Origin: Colimorpha_A sp900556615 | GTDB taxonomy: Bacteria > Bacillota > Clostridia > Oscillospirales > CAG-272 | Assembly (NCBI GenBank): GCA_963598415.1 | Contig: CAVBUH010000043.1 | Span: forward strand, 62,001-126,000 | Reading direction: 5' to 3' | Length of the DNA: 64,000 nt | Shown: positions 25,405 to 33,979 of the stretch, in pieces | Numbering within the stretch: the first letter of the stretch is position 1 | Layout of the letters: every line of letters begins with the position of its first letter | Made by a program: the position numbers and the translations under genes | The notes under the pieces: model-generated | Database searches by the model: none | The model's input: only the letters and a program-made list of their open reading frames with translations | Told to the model about the DNA's origin: nothing

Positions 25405-26328
25405 ATGGATAATTTTAATTCCAATGATAATATGAATTTTTCTCATTACGAGAAAAAAAGAAAGTATGCGGGAGTTCTTTGTGCTGTCAGTGCATTTGTA
25501 GTATTGACTTGCGCGGCAATTCTGATAGCAGATTCAATACGGCACTCTCCAAATAAAAAGCCGATTGTCCAGGAGTCAACTTCGGAAAATAGAGGAGATC
25601 CGGAAACAACATCACAGGAAACAAGCCAACAATTTGATACCGATGCTACAGATACTGAGGTTTCCGAATCCGATACCGATTCGGAAACGGAGCCTCCACA
25701 AAAAGAATATGAATACATTACCGATGTTTCGGCATACCTTCATTATATAGATACAAAGGATAAGCAGTATTTAATTCTTGCAAATCGCTCTTATGCATTG
25801 GGAGAGGATTATATTCCTGATGATTTGGTTTCCATGTCAGCAAACGCAAATCGAAAACTGCGTAAATGTGCGAATAAAGCATTTGAAGCGATGTATGCTG
25901 AAATGAAAGCGCTTGGAATGGATGACTGTGCGGTAGTGGCAAGCGCTTATCGCTCATTTGATACACAGTATAAGTTATATAATAAGTATCTTGCTCAAGA
26001 ACGTGAGAGCCATCCTGACTATACGGAGGCCCAGATTACAGCGCTTGTGGACAGTTATTCGGCAAGACCTGGAACAAGCGACCATCAGACGGGACTGACG
26101 ATTGATTTTTATCCGGTCAGTTCAAAATTTGAACAGACGAAAACATTTCAATTTATGATGGAGAATGGATACAAATTCGGTTTTATTCTTCGATTTCCGG
26201 AAGGGAAAACGGATATAACAGGATATATGTATGAATCATGGCATTGGCGTTTTGTCGGAAGGGAGGCTGCGACCTACATTTATGAGAACGGAGTAACACT
26301 GGAGGAGTATCTCGAAATCGTGGATTAA
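25405..26328 (+). CDS. D-alanyl-D-alanine carboxypeptidase, VanY/M15B family
   Basis: Membrane-anchored peptidoglycan carboxypeptidase of 307 aa from ATG 25405; an in-frame GTG at 25393 lacks any ribosome binding site. One membrane segment (about residues 22-43) is followed by a Thr/Glu/Asp/Ser-rich linker and the M15 catalytic domain. Zinc ligands and catalytic residues are visible in SARPGTSDHQTGLTIDF (His and Asp) and ESWHWRFVG (catalytic Glu and His). The substrate is expected to be the terminal D-Ala of pentapeptide stems. No vancomycin-resistance genes are nearby, so a housekeeping wall role is likely. Its stop overlaps the convergent NERD gene by 4 bp. Confidence 0.88.
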   Translation: MDNFNSNDNMNFSHYEKKRKYAGVLCAVSAFVVLTCAAILIADSIRHSPNKKPIVQESTSENRGDPETTSQETSQQFDTDATDTEVSESDTDSETEPPQKEYEYITDVSAYLHYIDTKDKQYLILANRSYALGEDYIPDDLVSMSANANRKLRKCANKAFEAMYAEMKALGMDDCAVVASAYRSFDTQYKLYNKYLAQERESHPDYTEAQITALVDSYSARPGTSDHQTGLTIDFYPVSSKFEQTKTFQFMMENGYKFGFILRFPEGKTDITGYMYESWHWRFVGREAATYIYENGVTLEEYLEIVD

Positions 26329-27716
26329 CTTTTCTTTGCGTATAATTCAAGTTCAAGATCTTTGGAAAGATACTTATATATATCACCGTGAATATTCATG
26401 TCTTCCTGTCTGCAAAGATAAATTCCGGTGATTTTGATGTAAGTGATGTCTGAGGTGTTTTCGATTCCGTAAAAATCCCTTCTTTCAAAGGTTATTTCTG
26501 TTTGTCTCCCATTGAATAAAAGTGTAGAGCCTTGATGTGAATATGAATCATCAAATACATTATATTCGAATACTTTCCCGCTTTCCGTCATAACTATGTA
26601 TTTTGCGTTACTGGTGAATTTTATGCCATAATCTTTTGCGGTAAGTGCTACCTTAGCAGTGAAAGATACAGCTTCCTCGATTTGTTTGTAAAGAGAAACG
26701 TCAGATACTGCTGTGAAGGACAAAAGCGATTTAAGATATTGGTTTCCCGTTTCATCAACGTGTTCAAATTTATTTTGTAAGTCGTTAAGCCGGCTTTCGG
26801 CAACTTCAATTTGTTCCCGACAGCTTTTATTAATATTTGCAATTTGTTCATTTTTTCGATCGTTTAGTTTATAAGCAAATGATATGACAGATAATATTGC
26901 CAGCATCAGAACGATTGCTATACCCGTGAAAAGTCGTCGGTGAAGTTTTGCAGTGGCTTTATTATATTGTTCCATCCTTTGCCGTTCAAGTATTGAGTTT
27001 TGTTCAGATTGCCGTTTTACATTGGCAATCTGTATGTCCAAATCAATGATTTTGGATTGCATATCCCGTATAATCGGCTGGAGCCATGAAGAAAAGGGTA
27101 AAGCTGTTCCGAGATGTGTTATATCTTTTTTCATCGGAGAATATTCTGACAGCATGACAAACAGTTCATCAATCTTTTTTGCTGAGTAGAAAATATTGGA
27201 GCTTCTCAGCTTTTTGTCAAGGAGCGGTGGAAGTTCACTCAATGTGGTGACTAGAATATCTGGGTTTCGGTTCTGGATTTTTAGAATACACTCGTCACTT
27301 GTAAATATAACAACAGAATAAATAGGGGCATTGGAAATCATTTTTTTCAGGGCTCGCATATGATAGCTGTTTTGCAAAATGGGGTTATTAAAACAATGAT
27401 TTTTTGCGGTTCTGAAATATTGCGTCCAGATATTATCGGTATCGCTTCCGTAAATCATTCCCTTATAGTGTTTTATTTCAAACACATATATGCCTGTTTC
27501 ATGAATCATCAGAAGATCAATTTCGGTTTTTCCGGATGCTTCAGTGGGAATTGTCAGATTCATCAGCAACTTGCAGTTTCCGATAATATTTTTGTATAGG
27601 GTACAGAAAACTAAGTATTCGCCGTAATATCCTTTGCCACGTTCATCCCAAATTCGACGCTGTTCATCTATGTCAATTCCTGTTAGATTAGAATAAGCTA
27701 TCTTCTCGTCGTTCAT
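26325..27716 (-). CDS. NERD (nuclease-related) domain membrane protein
   Basis: Protein of 463 aa. The N-terminal NERD domain is visible from YGEYLVFCTLYKNI through GKTEIDLLMIHETGIYVFEIKHYKG (about residues 31-90); the Glu, Asp and ExK pattern matches the restriction-endonuclease-like catalytic core. A coiled-coil stretch (about 220-260) precedes one membrane helix (about 262-285, GIAIVLMLAILSVISFA). The C-terminal part is unassigned. Nuclease activity has seldom been shown for NERD proteins, so function is uncertain. It is a solitary minus-strand gene. Confidence 0.75.
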   Translation of the reverse strand: MNDEKIAYSNLTGIDIDEQRRIWDERGKGYYGEYLVFCTLYKNIIGNCKLLMNLTIPTEASGKTEIDLLMIHETGIYVFEIKHYKGMIYGSDTDNIWTQYFRTAKNHCFNNPILQNSYHMRALKKMISNAPIYSVVIFTSDECILKIQNRNPDILVTTLSELPPLLDKKLRSSNIFYSAKKIDELFVMLSEYSPMKKDITHLGTALPFSSWLQPIIRDMQSKIIDLDIQIANVKRQSEQNSILERQRMEQYNKATAKLHRRLFTGIAIVLMLAILSVISFAYKLNDRKNEQIANINKSCREQIEVAESRLNDLQNKFEHVDETGNQYLKSLLSFTAVSDVSLYKQIEEAVSFTAKVALTAKDYGIKFTSNAKYIVMTESGKVFEYNVFDDSYSHQGSTLLFNGRQTEITFERRDFYGIENTSDITYIKITGIYLCRQEDMNIHGDIYKYLSKDLELELYAKKS

Positions 27717-27797
27717 TTTGTATTTTATCCTTCTGTATGCATTAATTTAAATGAATTCATTCTTTTTATTGCTATAAGACGTTAAAATACGCTGTTT

Positions 27798-27832
27798 AAT
27801 AAAACACGGACTTGGTGAAGTCCGTGTTTTAT
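27798..27832 (-). terminator. Terminator downstream of the glucokinase gene
   Basis: Perfect 10-bp stem ACACGGACTT / AAGTCCGTGT (27804-27827). On the minus strand it is followed by TTTATT just after the glucokinase stop codon. Confidence 0.85.
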
Positions 27833-28782
27833 TATTTGCTAAGCGCAGCTGCTCCTACAATGCCGGCGTCGTTCCCCAACTCAGCAATTTTTATCTGCGT
27901 TTTTACAGGTTGATTCCTTGTATATTGGTCAGCCTCCACAATGGCAATCAAAGGCTTCAGAAGATAGTCTTTTTCGTTACAAACGCCGCCTCCAATAAGA
28001 AGTACCTCCGGCTGGAATATATTGATTAAATTCGTAATTCCGCAGGCAAGATAGGAAATATAAGTGTCAACTACTTCTTTTCCTGCCATATCGCCTTGCT
28101 TCATGGCGGCAAAAGCAATTCTTGCATTTGCTTGATTAATATCGTTTCCACACATATCCCACATGACCGTATCTTTTGCTTCCGATAGCTTTTCCTTCGT
28201 CATGTTAACAAGAGCGGTGGCAGAAGAGTATGCCTCAAAGCATCCCCTTCTTCCGCAGGAGCATTGTCTGCCGTTATATTCAATGACCATGTGACCAAGC
28301 TCTGCACCGCAATAATTAAAGCCCGAAAAGACTTTGCCCCCGATGATGATTCCGCCTCCGACTCCTGTGCCGAGCGTTACCATTAGGGAAATATTCTTAC
28401 CCTTTGCAGCGCCTCCGACGGCTTCGCCGAGTGCCGCTGCATTGGCATCATTTTCAAGATATACTTTTTTGACGGGAAAGTATTTACGGAGCGTGTCGGC
28501 AATCGGAAATTTCAGAAACGGTAGATTATTAGCATATTCGATGATTCCTTTTTCGGGGTTCACGCTTCCGGGAGAAGCAATTCCGGCATATGCTATATCA
28601 TTGATGCTTATTCCAGATTCGTTGAGCAAGGACATGCAGAGAATCCCCATATCTTTTATAATGAGCTCAGGATCGCGGTTAACAAGCGTCGGCGTGCTGC
28701 CTTTGTTGACGATTTTGAAGTTTTTATCAACGATTCCGGCGGCGATATTGGTTCCTCCGAGATCAATTCCGAGGTAATACAT
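27832..28782 (-). CDS. glcK: ROK-family glucokinase
   Basis: ATP-dependent glucose kinase of the ROK family, 316 aa. The phosphate-binding loop LGIDLGGTNIAAGIVD opens the protein. The sugar- and zinc-binding segment GAELGHMVIEYNGRQCSCGRRGCFEAYSS (about residues 162-192) carries the conserved His and the CxCGxxGCxE zinc motif that marks ROK kinases. It lies 44 bp downstream of mscL on the same strand and may be co-transcribed. Other ROK sugar kinases cannot be excluded. Confidence 0.87.
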   Translation of the reverse strand: MYYLGIDLGGTNIAAGIVDKNFKIVNKGSTPTLVNRDPELIIKDMGILCMSLLNESGISINDIAYAGIASPGSVNPEKGIIEYANNLPFLKFPIADTLRKYFPVKKVYLENDANAAALGEAVGGAAKGKNISLMVTLGTGVGGGIIIGGKVFSGFNYCGAELGHMVIEYNGRQCSCGRRGCFEAYSSATALVNMTKEKLSEAKDTVMWDMCGNDINQANARIAFAAMKQGDMAGKEVVDTYISYLACGITNLINIFQPEVLLIGGGVCNEKDYLLKPLIAIVEADQYTRNQPVKTQIKIAELGNDAGIVGAAALSK

Positions 28783-28826
28783 ATTCTAAATAAAGCCTTT
28801 CGATTTATCGTTTGTTTGATGTGATA

Positions 28827-29348
28827 TTACTGCTTTTCAAGCAGACTTTTTATATCGCAGAGCAATTCTGCCTGCTTAATGATGCTGTCTTCAATAAGCG
28901 CTTGCTTCTCGGCCGCTGCCGCCGCTGCTGCGTCTGCGGCTTCCTTCTCGGCTTTTGCTTTCGCTTCGGCTTCCTCTGCCTTTTTCTTTTCTTCGGCGAT
29001 TTTTTTGTATTCCAGTTTATTTTTCGCCTTCATCATGACACGAAGAACGACAAATATACACAGAGCGGTAATCAGAAAATCGATAATAGTTTGAATCCAG
29101 GTTCCCCAAAGAATGGCGTTTTCCGGAGTAACGACTGTTCCGGCTTCATCAACGACTGCTTCGGAAATTACCGTTTTGAAGGAGTCAAGATTTCCGCTTT
29201 TGATGAAAAGTCCGACAAAGGGATTGATTATGTAATTGACAAGACCTGTGACAATCTTACCGAACGAACCGCCGATTACAACGCCGACAGCCATGTCGAT
29301 GACATTTCCCTTGAAAATAAATTTTTTAAAGTCTTCAATGAATTTCAT
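28827..29348 (-). CDS. mscL: Large-conductance mechanosensitive channel MscL
   Basis: Emergency-valve channel, 173 aa. It shows the N-terminal amphipathic helix (KFIEDFKKFIFKGNVIDMAVG), TM1 with the pore-lining GVVIGGSFGKIVTGLVNYIINPFVG and TM2 (about residues 85-108). The C-terminal part after about residue 115 is a longer-than-usual Lys/Glu/Ala-rich helix including a run of alanines, likely extending the cytoplasmic five-helix bundle. A near-consensus promoter lies upstream. Confidence 0.93.
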   Translation of the reverse strand: MKFIEDFKKFIFKGNVIDMAVGVVIGGSFGKIVTGLVNYIINPFVGLFIKSGNLDSFKTVISEAVVDEAGTVVTPENAILWGTWIQTIIDFLITALCIFVVLRVMMKAKNKLEYKKIAEEKKKAEEAEAKAKAEKEAADAAAAAAAEKQALIEDSIIKQAELLCDIKSLLEKQ

Positions 29349-29414
29349 GGTAGTGACCTCACATAAATATAAAAATACAAAAATCGCCGAAAGACGACTT
29401 TAAGTTCAATAATT

Positions 29415-29442
29415 ATTATACCACTGTGATAAAAAATGTCAA
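29415..29442 (-). promoter_or_regulatory. Near-consensus promoter of mscL
   Basis: Read on the minus strand, TTGACA (29442-29437) and TATAAT (29420-29415) are both perfect and separated by 16 bp, about 67 bp upstream of mscL. Confidence 0.8.
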
Positions 29443-29456
29443 GATAAAATCACAGT

Positions 29457-30149
29457 TTATTCATTTTTTTCAAGAATGAGCTTATCGGTATGAAGAAAAG
29501 CATTTGCGGCAAGTGTGCTTGACATGGGAATGATTTTTTCATATCCACAGGTATGACAGAATATCTTTACGGAATCGCCCTGAAATTCGAAATCATATCT
29601 GGCGGTATCCCCCTCATGGCATCCGCAGAGAATATCCCCGTCTTCCGACAGCTCTGTAAGCATGAAATGGACAACTTCCTCAATTTGTGCATAATCTATG
29701 CGATAATCGGCGTCAACATTGTCATTTGAATGATACGATACCGAATTTTTTCCGGTCATAAATTCATCAAAGCTGTCAAATCCCATTTCTTCGATGAGTT
29801 CAAGCAATTCGCGGTCAGCAGCACGCGCGGCTTCAAGTACTTTGTCCTTTTTTCCTATAAAACAAACGTCGACGGAGGAAAAAGTGCAGGAAAGCGCGAG
29901 CAGTTCACGGTCAAAAAAAGCGTCGGAGCTTATGACATAAGTATGAGGGGAGGGGCAGAACATACAGGGAGCCGTTATTCTGAGTTTCCGTTCCGAGGTG
30001 TAAGCCACGGTAAGCTCAGAGCCGCCGCAGTCGCACTTAAGCTTAATAAGATCGCCGGAAAGGGTAAAGATTCCGACGATTCCGAGTATAAATTTTCCGC
30101 ATACCGGGCATCTGTATGCAATAGTTGTTTCTTTTGAATTCAATACCAT
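29457..30149 (-). CDS. Cysteine-rich zinc-ribbon-like protein, unknown function
   Basis: Protein of 230 aa that I cannot name. It carries several cysteine pairs: CPVC (near residue 14), CDC (near 38), CMFC (near 62), CGC (near 175) and CHTC (near 195). This suggests two zinc-ribbon modules flanking a helical middle that contains EEMGFDSFDEFM and an acidic YRIDYAQIEEVVHFMLTELSEDGDI. The spacing hints at a structural zinc protein rather than an enzyme. AAAGGAG lies upstream of the ATG. A repeat (family B) separates it from the next minus-strand gene. Confidence 0.6.
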   Translation of the reverse strand: MVLNSKETTIAYRCPVCGKFILGIVGIFTLSGDLIKLKCDCGGSELTVAYTSERKLRITAPCMFCPSPHTYVISSDAFFDRELLALSCTFSSVDVCFIGKKDKVLEAARAADRELLELIEEMGFDSFDEFMTGKNSVSYHSNDNVDADYRIDYAQIEEVVHFMLTELSEDGDILCGCHEGDTARYDFEFQGDSVKIFCHTCGYEKIIPMSSTLAANAFLHTDKLILEKNE

Positions 30150-30166
30150 TTCAGTTTTCTCCTTTT

Positions 30167-30387
30167 GATTATGTGGTTAGCCAATGGTAAAACTGCATTT
30201 TACAATTGAGAAGTGCGCAGAGGGAGGGGACTCGTGCTTATCGCAGTCGGAAAAAAACGAGGATTTTGGCGCTTTCCTCAGCGTGCGGACTCACTCTGCC
30301 CGCCTTAAAGGTGTTTTTTGTCGGCAAAGCCGTTGAAAAACGGATTTTATTATAAATCATCGACTTTTACCATCGTCCGATTATGTG
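30167..30387 (-). repeat. Interspersed repeat family B, copy 2, with 9-bp target duplication
   Basis: About 203 bp bounded by the direct repeats GATTATGTG (30167-30175 and 30379-30387). The ends are inverted repeats (ATGGTAAAA near both termini). The content matches copy 1 at 6484-6664 in reverse orientation, including GATTTATAATAAAA, GGCTTTGCC, AAACACCTTTAAGGCG and GAGTCCGCA. The right-hand duplication includes the stop codon of the gene at 30381-31115. Confidence 0.85.
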
Positions 30388-31115
30388 ACGGAGTCTGTGT
30401 TTTCTTCGGAATCCGTATCGGTTTCTGTATTAAGATCATTTATCTCGAAAAATTCCGAAACAAGAGGCGATGGTTTTGCGGCAGCCTTTTTTTCCGATGC
30501 TGTTAGCTTGTGTTTTGATTTATAACCGTCGTTATACCAAACGATGCAGGAATCGACGGGGGAACGGAAATCGGTATTTTCTCCGTTATTGCGGTATATA
30601 TATACGGTAAGCTCCGTGGCTTCCGAGGTATCGACTCCCGAAAAAACCACGCGGTAGTAACCGTATATCAGAGCGGAATCGGTCATATATTCGTATTTTG
30701 TATAGGTTTTTCCCTTATTGTCCTTCAGAACAAAGACAAACGGTTCTTTTTCGGCAGAATTTGCCGACAGCTTTTTTACCGATTCGTTGTGTACATTGTA
30801 TCTGAGCATAAATTGAAACTGTGAAGGCTCCTCGGTGTACATGAGATTCTCAATATAGAAAATTTTATCGAGGGAGCTTGTGTTAAAGGCGGTAAGATTC
30901 CATATCTTAAACTCTTTATTTTCAGCATACTGCTCCGAGGCTTCTGCCGTCCATACGTATTTCTTCATCGCAGGCGTTCCCTTTTGCAGTATTGAGCATA
31001 GCGTAAGCCAAAGCAACATGAGTACTACAACGGCAATAAACATCCATTTGATCATTTTTCCGATCATTCTGAGCGGACGAGACGTTTTGGTTTCTTCGTT
31101 ATTCATATAATCCAT
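30381..31115 (-). CDS. Membrane-anchored protein, unknown function
   Basis: Protein of 244 aa with one N-terminal membrane helix (about residues 24-44, WMFIAVVVLMLLWLTLC) and an extracytoplasmic beta-rich domain with Tyr/Asn-rich strands. It ends in a Thr/Glu/Asp-rich tail (LNTETDTDSEENTDSVT). I do not recognise a family. The stop codon lies inside the 9-bp duplication flanking a family B repeat, so the present terminus touches the insertion site. AGGA lies upstream of ATG 31115. Confidence 0.6.
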   Translation of the reverse strand: MDYMNNEETKTSRPLRMIGKMIKWMFIAVVVLMLLWLTLCSILQKGTPAMKKYVWTAEASEQYAENKEFKIWNLTAFNTSSLDKIFYIENLMYTEEPSQFQFMLRYNVHNESVKKLSANSAEKEPFVFVLKDNKGKTYTKYEYMTDSALIYGYYRVVFSGVDTSEATELTVYIYRNNGENTDFRSPVDSCIVWYNDGYKSKHKLTASEKKAAAKPSPLVSEFFEINDLNTETDTDSEENTDSVT

Positions 31116-31190
31116 AATCGGTCAATCCTCACGAATCATTTTAAGATATCTGCCGAAGCAGCAGTGTGGAAACGGCTCAATATCTTTATT

Positions 31191-31219
31191 ATTGTAGCAT
31201 AAAAAGGGCTTTCATTCAA
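31191..31219 (-). promoter_or_regulatory. Probable promoter of the membrane-anchored protein gene
   Basis: On the minus strand TTGAAT (31219-31214) and TACAAT (31196-31191) are separated by 17 bp, about 75 bp before the start codon. Confidence 0.5.
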
Positions 31220-31290
31220 GTGTCTTAAAGAGAAATACACATTTTCTGCTTCAATATTTAAAATTTTTTAATAAATAATAGGATAAACTA

Positions 31291-31320
31291 TTGAAATAAA
31301 TGCTTATACTATGGTAAAAT
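31291..31320 (+). promoter_or_regulatory. Probable trpS promoter
   Basis: TTGAAA (31291-31296) and TAAAAT (31315-31320) with an 18-bp spacer. Only about 40 nt separate the expected transcript start from trpS, so there is no room for a T-box leader. Confidence 0.5.
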
Positions 31321-31365
31321 AATAAAGTCAATTGAATCATGTATTGCCGAAAGGATTTTTATAAA

Positions 31366-32382
31366 ATGGAGAATCAACAGACGGAGACGAAAAAAATAAT
31401 CTTTTCCGGTGTTCAGCCAAGCGGTATGCTGACAATCGGAAATTACCTCGGTTCCATAAAGAATTGGCTTGAATTTCAGGATAAATATAACTGTCTGTAT
31501 TGCGTGGTGGATCTTCATGCCATAACGGTACGGCAGGATCCCGCAACGCTGCGCCGCCGTACATACGAGACGCTGGCGCTCTATATGGCGAGCGGACTTG
31601 ATCCTCAAAAAAACACTCTCTTCGTTCAGAGCCACGTTCCTGCTCATGCGGAGCTTGCTTGGGTTCTTAACTGCTATACGATGTTCGGAGAGCTGTCCAG
31701 AATGACGCAGTTTAAGGATAAGAGCAAAAAGTATTCCGCCAATATTAACGCGGGACTCTTTACCTATCCTTCGCTTATGGCGTCGGATATTCTTCTGTAT
31801 CAGACGGATTTGGTTCCGGTCGGAATCGACCAGATGCAGCATATAGAGCTGACAAGGGATATAGCTTCACGCTTTAATCAGGTATATGGAGAAACCTTTA
31901 AAATTCCCGAAGGCTTTATCCCGAAAGCAGGGGCGAAAATTATGTCGCTTGCCGAACCGGAGAAAAAAATGAGCAAATCGGACAGTAATCAGAATGCTTC
32001 TGTCTATATTCTTGACAGCCGTGATGATATCATCAGAAAATTCAAACGGGCAGTAACCGATTCCGATACGGTTGTACGCCGCGCGGAGGGAAAGGACGGA
32101 ATCAATAATCTGATGACCGTCTATACCGCTTTTACAGGGAAAAGCGATGCGGAAATCGAAAAGGAATTTTCGGGGAGAGGCTATGGGGAGTTCAAGCTTG
32201 CTGTCGGAGAGACGGCGGCGGATGCCTTGGCTCCGGTTCACAAGCGTTTTGACGAGCTTATGGCAGACAAGGGATATTTGGAATCGGTCATGAAGGAAGG
32301 CTCGGCACACGCGGCGTATTTGGCGCGTAAAACGCTCTCAAAGGTATACCGTAAGGTTGGTTTTACGCAGCCAAAGTCATGA
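31366..32382 (+). CDS. trpS: Tryptophanyl-tRNA synthetase
   Basis: Class I synthetase charging tRNA-Trp, 338 aa from ATG 31366, matching the usual 325-340. The frame extends to ATG 31339, but homologues begin at about KKIIFSGVQPSG and AAGGA lies between the two. Signatures are SGMLTIGNYLGSIKNW (HIGH-equivalent), the Trp-binding LLYQTDLVPVGIDQMQHIELTRD and the KMSKS loop EKKMSKSDSNQ. A weak promoter lies just upstream. Confidence 0.96.
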   Translation: MENQQTETKKIIFSGVQPSGMLTIGNYLGSIKNWLEFQDKYNCLYCVVDLHAITVRQDPATLRRRTYETLALYMASGLDPQKNTLFVQSHVPAHAELAWVLNCYTMFGELSRMTQFKDKSKKYSANINAGLFTYPSLMASDILLYQTDLVPVGIDQMQHIELTRDIASRFNQVYGETFKIPEGFIPKAGAKIMSLAEPEKKMSKSDSNQNASVYILDSRDDIIRKFKRAVTDSDTVVRRAEGKDGINNLMTVYTAFTGKSDAEIEKEFSGRGYGEFKLAVGETAADALAPVHKRFDELMADKGYLESVMKEGSAHAAYLARKTLSKVYRKVGFTQPKS

Positions 32383-32466
32383 AATTCTGATGCTGCTCAG
32401 TGTCAGTATGCCCTTTGAAGCCTGAGGAAAGATCTGGTACCTATGGTGCGTATCGGCGTCATTCAG

Positions 32467-32644
32467 TTAAGGCAATACCGCACAATGCTTGTTGTGTAGC
32501 TGCGCTGCCGGATTTTTGTCAGACAATACCAATTGAGGAGGCGAGAGCGACCCCCTCTGCCGACGAAATTTGTGAAGTATAGCGGAATAGAGGCAAGCAT
32601 ATGCGCAATAAAGGCGTGAGCTGTGCACACGGCTATTGCCTTAA
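32467..32644 (+). repeat. Interspersed repeat family A, copy 1 (forward)
   Basis: About 178 bp from TTAAGGCAATACCGC to GGCTATTGCCTTAA, with terminal inverted repeats and flanking TTAA on both sides. Core blocks shared with the other copies are GACAATACCAATTGAGGAGG and CTGCCGACGAAATTTGTGAA. The right TTAA is shared with copy 2. Confidence 0.9.
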
Positions 32645-32815
32645 GATAATACCTCATGGTTCCGACGGTGCAGATATGCCGTCAGATTTTTCGGTTGTAC
32701 GACAAATTGAGGCGCAAGAGTGCTTTCTTGCCGACAAAATATGTAACGAACGCCGCAAAAGAAACATGCGGATGTGCCGACAGGATGTTATCCGTGAATT
32801 ACGGTATTGCTACAT
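32641..32815 (+). repeat. Interspersed repeat family A, copy 2 (forward, diverged)
   Basis: A tandem, more diverged copy starting TTAAGATAATACC and ending CGGTATTGC. The core ACAAATTGAGGCGCAAGAG is recognisable. Together copies 1 and 2 fill most of the 502-bp gap between trpS and the tagO-like gene. Confidence 0.75.
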
Positions 32816-32884
32816 ACATAATAAAATAAAGAGAAGAAGATCTACATATTTATCAAGGAAAGAAACCGAGAGGTAAACGGACGG

Positions 32885-33979
32885 ATGAATACGGATCTTT
32901 TTCTTTTATATACGATCACATTTTTTACTGTATCGGGAGCTATGACCTTCAGCGCTTGCCCCGCTGCAAGATGGCTGTCGTTTCTTATCGGTGCGATTGA
33001 CAACCCGGACGGGGGAAGAAAGCGGCATGCGTTTCCTACGCCGAGACTGGGAGGAATTGCGGTTGCTGCCGGTTTTATTCTGCCTTTTTTGGCATCGATC
33101 GGATTTGAAAACGAACTGCTTCGGGCGATAGCATTGGGAGGCGCGGTGATATTGCTTATGGGTGTGACGGACGATGTCAGAGGAATGGCGGCACCTATGA
33201 AGCTTATTCTTCAGATATCCGCTGCTTTGATTGCCTTTCTTTCCGGCATACGGATTACATCGTTTCGGATCGGAGAAATGACCTGCGGCACAGGTATCTT
33301 ATCACTTCCGTTGACAATTCTTGTTATCGTAGCAATAACAAATTCCTTTAATCTTATTGACGGTATTGACGGTCTTTCTGCCGGGGAAGGGGCTGTATGC
33401 TCGTTTTTCCTCAGTGTTTTATCGCTTGTTTCGGGCGACTTTTTTTCAGGAGGTGTATCGGCGGCACTTTGCGGTGCTGCGGTGGGTTTTTTACCGTATA
33501 ATCTGAAAAAGAAAAAGCTGTTTCTCGGCGACTCCGGAGCACAGCTTATCGGATTTATCATTTCGATACTTTCGGCGGAAAAGCTTTCGGGAGAAAACGC
33601 TGTTCCGTTATTCGCCTTGCTTTTCATATTGGCTTATCCGCTTTCCGAAACTGCGGCAAGCTTTATAAGAAGAATGAGGAGGGGAAAAAATCCCATGAGA
33701 GCCGACAGAGGACATTTCCATTACAGACTTATTGATATGGGAATTGGACTTGGACAGGCGTGTTCTCACCTTCTTATTGTAAGCGCGGTGTTCTGTATGG
33801 CGGGAATATGTCTTGCGCTTGGAGCGCTACCCTCCTTGGTGATCATTTTGCTTATAGGAGTTTTTACAGTGAGGTACGGAAGGCGGTTACTTTTTTCGGA
33901 GAAATTCATAAAGCGCACAGAAAAGGCTTCCGATAAGATAGCACAGAATATCGATCATGGAAAAGGTTGTGCCGAATAA
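32885..33979 (+). CDS. tagO: Undecaprenyl-phosphate sugar-1-phosphate transferase (WecA/TagO/MraY superfamily)
   Basis: Integral membrane enzyme, 364 aa with about 10-11 helices, that would transfer a GlcNAc-1-phosphate-type group from a UDP-sugar to undecaprenyl phosphate, starting teichoic-acid or other surface-glycan synthesis. Superfamily signatures are DNPDGGRKRHAFPTPRLGG (cytoplasmic loop 1), LMGVTDDVRGM (Asp-Asp motif), TNSFNLIDGIDGLSAGEG (metal-binding NxxNxxDGxDGL) and LGDSGAQLIGF. The late loop ADRGHFHYRLIDMG carries the His motif of the WecA/TagO group rather than MraY. Its last 93 bp overlap a convergent membrane protein gene. Confidence 0.88.
   Translation: MNTDLFLLYTITFFTVSGAMTFSACPAARWLSFLIGAIDNPDGGRKRHAFPTPRLGGIAVAAGFILPFLASIGFENELLRAIALGGAVILLMGVTDDVRGMAAPMKLILQISAALIAFLSGIRITSFRIGEMTCGTGILSLPLTILVIVAITNSFNLIDGIDGLSAGEGAVCSFFLSVLSLVSGDFFSGGVSAALCGAAVGFLPYNLKKKKLFLGDSGAQLIGFIISILSAEKLSGENAVPLFALLFILAYPLSETAASFIRRMRRGKNPMRADRGHFHYRLIDMGIGLGQACSHLLIVSAVFCMAGICLALGALPSLVIILLIGVFTVRYGRRLLFSEKFIKRTEKASDKIAQNIDHGKGCAE

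Noticed and set aside
31327..31365. T-box riboswitch before trpS
   Set aside because: Leader is only about 40 nt and has no specifier or antiterminator features.
32583..32876. Short plus-strand frames in the trpS-tagO gap
   Set aside because: They lie inside family A repeats 1 and 2, and the frames are not kept among other copies.
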